From positions 372,001 through 436,000 of the forward strand of contig NZ_JAMXQV010000002.1 of the NCBI RefSeq assembly GCF_024703995.1: DNA of 64,000 nucleotides, in the 5' to 3' direction. Below, in pieces: positions 58,729-64,000 of this stretch (its first letter is position 1; each line of letters starts with the position of its first letter). A model generated the notes under the pieces. The model worked only from the letters and a program-made list of their open reading frames with translations, had not been told where the DNA came from and did no database searches. The position numbers and the translations under genes are program-made. The DNA comes from Amycolatopsis iheyensis. GTDB lineage: Bacteria > Actinomycetota > Actinomycetes > Mycobacteriales > Pseudonocardiaceae.

Positions 58729-59925
58729 TCAACTCCGGGTTGACAGCGCGGCAAGCTTCCGCTCCAGCAGAGCCCGCTCAGCGGCATTCCGGGTCAGCCC
58801 GATCGCCACCGTGTAGGCCTCCGCCGCCTCCCCTACCCGGCCGACGCGGTCCAGGAGATCCGCGCGGATCGCGTGGAACAGCGGGAACCGCGCCAGCTCA
58901 AGGGCCTCCACCAGCGCCAACGCCGCGGCCGGCCCGTCGACCTCAGCAACCGCCACCGCGCGGTTCAACGCCACCACCGGCGTCGGCGTCACGCCCAGCA
59001 GCTGGTCGTAGAGCGCCTTGACCTGCGCCCAGTCCGTCGGCGCGTCGGTGTGGACCGCCTGGATCGCCGCCTGGATCTGGTACGGGCCCGGCTGGTCGCG
59101 ACGCAGGCAGCGGCGGACGATCTCGTGCCCCTCGGTGATCAGCCCGGCGTCCCACCGGCCGCGGTCCTGGTCGGCCAGCAGCACCAGGTCACCGCCGGCG
59201 GACACGCGGGTCGCGCGGCGCGCGTCGATGAGCAGCATCAACGCCAGCAGGCCCCAGACCTCCGGCTCGTCGGGCATCAGGCCGGCCAGGACCCGCGCGA
59301 GCCGGATCGCCTCCCGGCACAGGTCGTCGCGAACGAGATCTTCGCCCGCGCTCGCCGTGTAGCCCTCGCCGAAGATCAGGTACAGCACACCCAGCACTCC
59401 CGAGAGCCGGGCCGGCAGGTCGGCGTCCTGCGGGACGCGGTACGGGATGCCCGCGTCACGGATCTTGTTCTTCGCCCGCACGATCCGCTGGGCCATGGTG
59501 GGTTCGGCGACCAGGAACGCGGCGGCGATCTCCGTGGTCGTCAGCCCGCCGAGCAGCCGCAGGGTCAGGGCCACCTGCGCGGGCCGGGCCAGCGCCGGGT
59601 GACAGCAGGTGAAGATGAGCCGGAGCCGGTCGTCGGGCACGGCGCCCTCCTCCACTGGCTCGGTGTCGGCGTGCAGCAAAGCGGCCTGGGCATGCTTGTC
59701 CTCGCGCGCGGCCTCCCGGCGCAGGCGGTCCACGGCCCGGTTGCGGGCGGTCGTGATGATCCAGCCCGCCGGGCTGGGCGGGAACCCCGCCTCCGGCCAC
59801 CGCCGGACCGCCTCGGCGAACGCGTCCTGCACGGCCTCCTCGGCGACGTCGATGCTCCCGAAGATCCGCACCAGGACCGACACCGCGCGGCCGTACTCCG
59901 CCGCGAAGACGGCCTCGACGCTCAT
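58729..59925 (-). CDS. ECF42 RNA polymerase sigma factor, second copy
   Basis: 398 aa. Regions 2 and 4 ([40 protein letters not shown]) and the ECF42 extension motifs [27 protein letters not shown] and [15 protein letters not shown] are intact. The start overlaps the YCII stop (ATGA). Regulated with its YCII partner from the promoter at 60296-60323. Paralogue of the protein at 49377. Confidence 0.94.
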   Translation of the reverse strand: MSVEAVFAAEYGRAVSVLVRIFGSIDVAEEAVQDAFAEAVRRWPEAGFPPSPAGWIITTARNRAVDRLRREAAREDKHAQAALLHADTEPVEEGAVPDDRLRLIFTCCHPALARPAQVALTLRLLGGLTTTEIAAAFLVAEPTMAQRIVRAKNKIRDAGIPYRVPQDADLPARLSGVLGVLYLIFGEGYTASAGEDLVRDDLCREAIRLARVLAGLMPDEPEVWGLLALMLLIDARRATRVSAGGDLVLLADQDRGRWDAGLITEGHEIVRRCLRRDQPGPYQIQAAIQAVHTDAPTDWAQVKALYDQLLGVTPTPVVALNRAVAVAEVDGPAAALALVEALELARFPLFHAIRADLLDRVGRVGEAAEAYTVAIGLTRNAAERALLERKLAALSTRS

Positions 59926-60266
59926 CCGGCGAACGGCCGGACCTCGACCGGCAGCGGGGCGACGGCGTCGGCGAGCCGGCTTCCCCAGGCCAGCGCCGCG
60001 TCGAGGTCGGGCGCGGTGATGATGGTGAACCCGCCGAGGTGCTCGCGGCCCTCGGTGAACGGCCCGTCGGTGACGAGGGTGTCGCCATCGCCGGCCCGCA
60101 GCACCGTCGCGGTCGACGGCGGGTGAAGCCCACCGGCGAATACCCAGGCCCCGGCGGCCTTCAGGTCGGAGTTGAGCGCGTCGAGCTTCTGCACGACGCC
60201 GTCGAGGACCTCCGGCGGCGGGGTCGGGCCGTCGGGCTGGTAGATGCTGAGCAGGTACTGCTTCAC
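59922..60266 (-). CDS. YCII (DGPF) domain protein, partner of the second ECF42
   Basis: 114 aa from GTG 60266 (after AAAGGAG). [39 protein letters not shown] and [10 protein letters not shown] are the family motifs. An ATG at 60295 overlaps the predicted -10 element and is less likely. Cotranscribed with the ECF42 gene behind it. Confidence 0.9.
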   Translation of the reverse strand: MKQYLLSIYQPDGPTPPPEVLDGVVQKLDALNSDLKAAGAWVFAGGLHPPSTATVLRAGDGDTLVTDGPFTEGREHLGGFTIITAPDLDAALAWGSRLADAVAPLPVEVRPFAG

Positions 60267-60295
60267 TTCGGCTCCTTTCGCGGTCTCGCCACTCA

Positions 60296-60323
60296 TACGA
60301 ACAACCCCCGGCCGGATCGACAG
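60296..60323 (-). promoter_or_regulatory. Predicted ECF42-dependent promoter of the YCII-sigma operon
   Basis: On the minus strand TGTCGATCCGG starts at 60323 and GTTCGTA covers 60302-60296; its CGT begins 23 nt from the first T, the same spacing as at 49321 and 50587. The YCII start is about 30 nt downstream. Confidence 0.65.
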
Positions 60324-60368
60324 CGCTCGCGACGAATTCTCCGTGGACACCACTGGAAGGATCAAGAC

Positions 60369-61154
60369 ATAAGGATTCGCGCGTCCGACCACGACACGAC
60401 GGTCACCACCCGCGGCACCCACGGCCCCGCGGTGCTGCTCGTCCACTCCCTCGGCCTCGACCGCCGGATGTGGGACCCGGTCCTGGACCGGCTGGCCGAG
60501 GGCCGCCGGGTGTTCGCCTACGACGTGCGCGGGCACGGTTCGGCCGCCGGCGCGCCGCTGCCGTTCACCATGCCCGCCACCGCGGCCGACCTCGTCGCCG
60601 TGCTGGACGCGCTCGAGCTCGACACCGCCCACGTCGCCGGGCTCTCGCTGGGCGGGGCGGTCGCGCAGACCGCCGCCGTCGCCGCCCCGGAACGCTTCGC
60701 CTCCCTCACGCTCATGGCCGCGCCCGACCGTCCGATGCCCGAAGCGTTCGAGGAGCGCGCCCGGATCGCCGAGACCGGTGGCATGGCGCCGCTGGTCGAG
60801 CCGACCCTCGAACGCTGGTTCACCCCGGACGCGCTCGCCGCCGACACCGACGGCGTCCGCTACGCCCGCGAGTGCGTCGCGACGTTCGACCCGGCCACCT
60901 GGGCCTCGATCTGGCGTGGCTACGGCGGCCTCGACGTGTACGAACGGCTGCGTGACCTCCCGGCGCCGGCGTTCGCGCTGGCCGGTGCGGCCGACGCGTC
61001 GATCCCGGTCGAGGGCATGGCCGCCATCGCCACGCGCGTCGGCGCGAAGTTCGCGGTCGTCCCCGGCGCCCCGCACATCCAGACCCTCGAATGCCCCGAA
61101 GCGGTGGCCGACGCCCTGGCCGGGTTCCTGCCCGCGGAGATCGACATCCCGTAA
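60369..61154 (+). CDS. Alpha/beta-hydrolase (3-oxoadipate enol-lactonase-like), apparent ATA start
   Basis: 261 aa. [20 protein letters not shown] is the oxyanion region, [20 protein letters not shown] contains the nucleophile GLSLGG, and [15 protein letters not shown] the catalytic His. The fold and [15 protein letters not shown] segment match enol-lactonase (PcaD) or related esterases. The protein-like frame begins [10 protein letters not shown] just after GGAAGG at proper spacing, where the codon is ATA rather than ATG. No better in-frame start exists until well inside the domain. Divergent from the ECF42-YCII operon. Confidence 0.82.
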   Translation: MRIRASDHDTTVTTRGTHGPAVLLVHSLGLDRRMWDPVLDRLAEGRRVFAYDVRGHGSAAGAPLPFTMPATAADLVAVLDALELDTAHVAGLSLGGAVAQTAAVAAPERFASLTLMAAPDRPMPEAFEERARIAETGGMAPLVEPTLERWFTPDALAADTDGVRYARECVATFDPATWASIWRGYGGLDVYERLRDLPAPAFALAGAADASIPVEGMAAIATRVGAKFAVVPGAPHIQTLECPEAVADALAGFLPAEIDIP

Positions 61155-61163
61155 CCTCGGCGC

Positions 61164-62201
61164 GTGCCCGAGCTCGAACCGGTGACCGACACCGCTGCCC
61201 TCAGCCCGGCGGACCGGCTCGCGCTCCTGGACCGGGCCGCGGCCCGGCACGTCGAGGAGCAGCGGCCGCCGAACACGCTCAAGGCCTACGCGCAGGATTG
61301 GCAGGTGTGGCAGGACTACACCGCCGAGGCCGGGATCCCGCCGCTGTCGGCGTCGATCGGGGCGCTGACCGGATTCGTGGTGTGGCTGGAACGCGGCCGC
61401 ACCCTGCGCCCCGACGAGCGTGTGGTGCCCGAAGTGCCCGAGCGGGCCGCCCCGGCCGCGCCGTCGACGATCGAGCGGCGCCTCACCGGAGCGCTCGCCG
61501 GGCTGCGCCACCACAAGGTCGTCGTCGACCCCGAAGCGAGCCGCGCCGCTTGGCGGGCGTTGAAGGGCTACCGGCAGCGGCTGGCCCGGGAGGGGATCCA
61601 GCGCGGCCGCGGCAAGGCCACCATGGTCACCCTCGCCGATCTGCGGGCGATGTCACGAGCCTGCCCGGACACCCTCGCCGGCGCCCGCGACCGGGCGATG
61701 CTGCTGATCGGGTTCCCGATCGCCGCCCGCTGCTCGGACCTGGCGAACCTGCTGGTCACGGACGTGGCGCCGGTCGACGACCGGGGGCTGGCGGTGACCG
61801 TGCGGCACGGCAAGAGCACCGGCGACATGGTCGTCCCGCGCCGGGAGAGCCCCGACACCGACCCGGTGCGGGCGTGGCACGCGTGGCGTTCCGGCGCCGG
61901 GCTCACCGAAGGTCCGGCGTTCCGCCGCGTCGACCGGCACGGCAACGTCGGCGAGCCCGCGCTGAGCACGACCGGCGTCAACCAGATCCTCACCCGCGCC
62001 GGCGTCCGGGCGGGCCTGCCGTACCCGGTGACCGGGCACTCCCTGCGGTCCGGGTTCGCCACGGAGGCCCGCCGCGCCGGCGCCGACGACCTCGCGATCG
62101 CCGACCAGGGCCGCTGGGTGCGCGGCAGCCGGGCGCTCTACGAGTACATCCGCCGGGTCGACCAGTGGAACGACAACGCCGCGGGCGTGCTCGACCTCTG
62201 A
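61164..62201 (+). CDS. Tyrosine recombinase / integrase
   Basis: 345 aa from GTG 61164. A SAM-like core-binding domain (NTLKAYAQDWQVWQDYTAEA) is followed by the catalytic domain with R in IAARCSDLANL, K/R region HGKSTGDMVVPRRES, HxxR in TGHSLRSGFATEA and the nucleophile in SRALYEYIRR. The usual second His is replaced by W in QGRWVRG, which is tolerated in the family. It follows the hydrolase by 9 nt. No excisionase, attachment site or phage gene is seen, so it is probably a stand-alone chromosomal recombinase. Confidence 0.9.
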   Translation: MPELEPVTDTAALSPADRLALLDRAAARHVEEQRPPNTLKAYAQDWQVWQDYTAEAGIPPLSASIGALTGFVVWLERGRTLRPDERVVPEVPERAAPAAPSTIERRLTGALAGLRHHKVVVDPEASRAAWRALKGYRQRLAREGIQRGRGKATMVTLADLRAMSRACPDTLAGARDRAMLLIGFPIAARCSDLANLLVTDVAPVDDRGLAVTVRHGKSTGDMVVPRRESPDTDPVRAWHAWRSGAGLTEGPAFRRVDRHGNVGEPALSTTGVNQILTRAGVRAGLPYPVTGHSLRSGFATEARRAGADDLAIADQGRWVRGSRALYEYIRRVDQWNDNAAGVLDL

Positions 62202-62202
62202 G

Positions 62203-62535
62203 TCAGCCGGCCTCCAGGAAGGGCCGCACCTCGACCTTCCGGTGGCAGGCCTTCGACCCGGCGGTGGCGAGTGCCAGCGCGACATCGAGGTCGGGGGCCT
62301 CGATCACCCAGAACCCGGCGAGGAACTCCTTGGTCTCCACGAAGGGCCCGTCGGTGACGACCGCTTCCCCGCCCCGGTTGTCGATGACGGTGGCCGCGGC
62401 GGGCAGGGAAAGGCCACCGGCGAAGACCCAGTGTCCCTCGGCCTGGAGCCGCTCGTTGAAGACGTCGATCGCCGCCAGCTCGTAGTCGGTGCCGAGCTCG
62501 GTCTGGTCGTGGACCACGGAAATGAGGAACTGCAT
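62203..62535 (-). CDS. YCII (DGPF) domain protein
   Basis: 110 aa. MQFLISVVHDQTELGTDYEL, VTDGPFVETKEFLAGFWVIE and RKVEVRPFLEAG. It is a third family member, without its own sigma gene. Upstream I do not find the TGTCG/CGT promoter pattern, so its control may differ. Convergent with the recombinase, 1 nt apart. Confidence 0.9.
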   Translation of the reverse strand: MQFLISVVHDQTELGTDYELAAIDVFNERLQAEGHWVFAGGLSLPAAATVIDNRGGEAVVTDGPFVETKEFLAGFWVIEAPDLDVALALATAGSKACHRKVEVRPFLEAG

Positions 62536-62552
62536 CCGAGGATCATGCCCGG

Positions 62553-62726
62553 TCAGGGCCGGGTCAGCCGCGCCCGGGTGGCGCCGACGACTTCGCCGTC
62601 CAAGCGGGCCAGCCAGCTGCCGCAGACGCAGCGCACGTAGTCGAGCCGGTGGGTGACGGGGCGGGCGGCGGTCACCGGGAGCTCGGTGAGCGGCCAGCCG
62701 CAGCGGGGGCAGCGGTGGAGGTTCAT
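62553..62726 (-). CDS. Small zinc-ribbon protein, 57 aa
   Basis: MNLHRCPRCGWPLTELPVTA then YVRCVCGSWLARLDGEVV. Two cysteine pairs (CPRC and CVC with a nearby C) make a probable zinc ribbon. ATG 62726 is preferred to a longer start that runs into the divergent promoter. It lies 17 nt after the start-side of the YCII gene. Function unknown. Confidence 0.65.
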   Translation of the reverse strand: MNLHRCPRCGWPLTELPVTAARPVTHRLDYVRCVCGSWLARLDGEVVGATRARLTRP

Positions 62727-62751
62727 GCCCCGATCGTGGTGTAATGACTTA

Positions 62752-63261
62752 GTGCACTTCAACCCTTACGGCGGTCCGGCCGCGCTCGTGGCCGCCGACC
62801 TGGTGAACGCGGGCACCGCCGGCGAGCGGCTGGCCGGGATGGTCCGCAACGGCATGTCCATCGCCGCCCTGACCGAAGACGAGGCGGCCCGCATCGGCGC
62901 GTGGGCCGAACGGCTGCGGCCGGTGTTCGCCGCCGCTCCCGAGGAACGCCCCGACCTGGTGAACGACCTGCTCGCCGAGGCAGCGTGCCGGCCGTACATC
63001 ACCTCGCACGACGGCAAACCCCCGCACCTGCACTACTCCGCCGAAGACGCCGGGCCGGTGGGCCGCGTCCGCGCCTACACCGCGGGCGGCCTGGCCCACC
63101 TCGTGTGCGAAGCCCCGGACCGGCTCGGCGTCTGCGGCCGCGAAGGCTGCGGCACCGCCTACGTCGACACGTCGCGCAACGGCCGCCGCCGCTTCTGCTC
63201 GACCCGCTGCGCGACGCGCGTCCACGTCGCCGACCACCGGGCCCGGCAGCTCACCGCTTGA
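62752..63261 (+). CDS. CGNR zinc-finger (ABATE-type) regulator
   Basis: 169 aa from GTG 62752. FNPYGGPAALVAADLVNAGT and the middle helical part form the ABATE/stress-sensor domain; the C-terminus VCGREGCGTAYVDTSRNGRR then RFCSTRCATRVHVADHRAR is a CGNR-type four-cysteine finger. TGTAAT about 7 nt before the GTG suggests a leaderless message. Probably a DNA-binding regulator; targets unknown. Confidence 0.88.
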   Translation: MHFNPYGGPAALVAADLVNAGTAGERLAGMVRNGMSIAALTEDEAARIGAWAERLRPVFAAAPEERPDLVNDLLAEAACRPYITSHDGKPPHLHYSAEDAGPVGRVRAYTAGGLAHLVCEAPDRLGVCGREGCGTAYVDTSRNGRRRFCSTRCATRVHVADHRARQLTA

Positions 63262-63267
63262 CCCGGC

Positions 63268-63960
63268 TCAGGCGAAGATCTCCGCCAGCCGGGCGGCCCA
63301 CCCGCGTTCCTCGGCCGCGGCGTCGATGGGCGCGAAGTGGTGCCGGCCGACGCCGATCGGCCAGCCGAAGGCGTTGCGGCCGTAGAGCCGCAGGAGCGAG
63401 TGCTCGGTCCGGACGCCCACGAAACCCGCGGCCGCGTAGTCGACGACACCGCCGGCCGCGTGCTCGCCGACCTGGACGTCTTCGCGGATGCCGAGCGCCT
63501 TCTTCAGCCTGGTGAAGCCGTCGGCAGCCGCGGAGGACTCCGGGGCTTCGGTCATCGCGTAGGTGACTTCGCGGCCGGCGAAGTGCGCCAGGTACTCGCC
63601 GAGCGAGTGGTAGTAGAACGCCGTGTGGCGGCGGCAGGCGTCGTAGTTGGTGTCCCAGTCGTCGAGGAAGACGCCGCGGTGCGCGAACTTCAGGTACGTG
63701 CCGTCGCCGTCGGGCTCGAAGGTGTAGTCGAGCCGGTTGAACCAGTCGTCCTGGTCACAGCGCGTCGCGAAGTGCTCGTGGGGCCGCCACGCGGTGACTT
63801 CGCCGCCGTGGAAGGTCAGCCCGGTCTCCCGGCCGCCGACCCACGGCTCGTAGGTGATGGGCCAGGACCAGCTCCCGGCGTCGACGGTGATCGCCCGCCA
63901 GCACGCCGCCGGCGTCGCGGGGAGCCTGCCTTCGAACCCGACTTCGAATTCCTTCGTCAT
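63268..63960 (-). CDS. SRPBCC (AHSA1-like) protein
   Basis: 230 aa. VGFEGRLPATPAACWRAITV, then WVGGRETGLTFHGGEVTAWR and HTAFYYHSLGEYLAHFAGRE make a START-like domain of about 140 residues. An extra C-terminal segment (about 150-230) of unknown fold ends GRNAFGWPIGVGRHHFAPID. It is longer than usual single-domain members. The start is 40 nt from the right window edge, so its promoter is only partly visible; TGTCGA at 63995-63990 lacks a matching -10. Confidence 0.88.
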   Translation of the reverse strand: MTKEFEVGFEGRLPATPAACWRAITVDAGSWSWPITYEPWVGGRETGLTFHGGEVTAWRPHEHFATRCDQDDWFNRLDYTFEPDGDGTYLKFAHRGVFLDDWDTNYDACRRHTAFYYHSLGEYLAHFAGREVTYAMTEAPESSAAADGFTRLKKALGIREDVQVGEHAAGGVVDYAAAGFVGVRTEHSLLRLYGRNAFGWPIGVGRHHFAPIDAAAEERGWAARLAEIFA

Positions 63961-64000
63961 GCCTGGGCGTCATCCGGGGAGACGCGGATTCGACATCCCG

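Noticed and set aside
63972..63995. Fourth ECF42-type promoter before the last SRPBCC gene
   Set aside because: TGTCGA is present at 63995-63990 but no GTTCGT element occurs at the fixed offset.
1..64000. CRISPR arrays, tRNA or rRNA genes
   Set aside because: No regularly spaced identical repeats with unique spacers and no cloverleaf or rRNA-like sequence were seen; the only regular array is the 21-nt palindromic one at 22588.

Overview
The window is very GC-rich DNA packed with coding sequence on both strands, and it reads as the chromosome of a filamentous actinomycete. Supporting signs are a SigR-type promoter in front of rbpA, a DasR-like operator pair in front of a chitinase, an Lnt and polyprenol-phosphate-mannose synthase pair, an Rpf-like secreted muralytic protein, several apparently leaderless starts, and many TetR, ArsR and ECF regulators. 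My inference from gene content is Pseudonocardiaceae, for example Amycolatopsis, but no marker here proves the genus. I see no rRNA, tRNA or CRISPR array.

Layout. 0-4.1 kb: a truncated FtsX-type permease, a secreted GH18 chitinase behind two DasR-like sites, and an AhpD-like protein. 4.1-10.3 kb: a catabolic cluster (quinone oxidoreductase, intradiol dioxygenase, citrate-synthase-like lyase, family III CoA-transferase, IclR regulator) facing a divergent amidohydrolase. The same three-half-site operator lies before both the CoA-transferase and the amidohydrolase. 10.3-14.6 kb: an accessory patch with a frameshifted membrane protein, a decayed Rhs fragment, a proline-rich protein with a ParB-like tail, and an EVE-like stand-alone domain. 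14.7-28.8 kb: mostly housekeeping and envelope genes (kamA, lnt, ppm, LmbE-type deacetylase, DeoR, NUDIX, rbpA, tdk, an MFS protein, Rpf-like, GDPD), ending in a tyrosine recombinase whose start lies in a 17-bp-arm palindrome.

28.8-40.7 kb: small regulator-plus-enzyme modules (ArsR with SRPBCC proteins, GNAT with XRE-cupin, TetR with SDR, TetR with acyl-CoA dehydrogenase, TetR with FAD monooxygenase, TetR with aldo/keto reductase). Nearly every regulator has a visible dyad operator beside it. 40.8-47 kb: a TetR-controlled operon in which a DrrAB-type exporter is translationally coupled to an SNF2 helicase and a SWIM zinc-finger protein, every junction being a 4-nt overlap. 47-52.7 kb: a P450, a TetR fused to a redoxin-like domain, and an ECF42 sigma operon with hydrolase, YCII and GyrI-like genes.

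52.7-64 kb: further regulator/enzyme pairs, a coiled-coil zinc-finger protein behind an AT-rich control region, a second ECF42-YCII operon, a second tyrosine recombinase and small zinc-binding proteins. Three promoters with the same TGTCG...CGT architecture and identical spacing link the two ECF42 loci. The main candidates for something undescribed are the exporter-SNF2-SWIM operon, the Rhs-derived toxin remnant with its EVE-like neighbour, and an intergenic array of six 21-nt units (three direct, then three inverted) at 22.6 kb.
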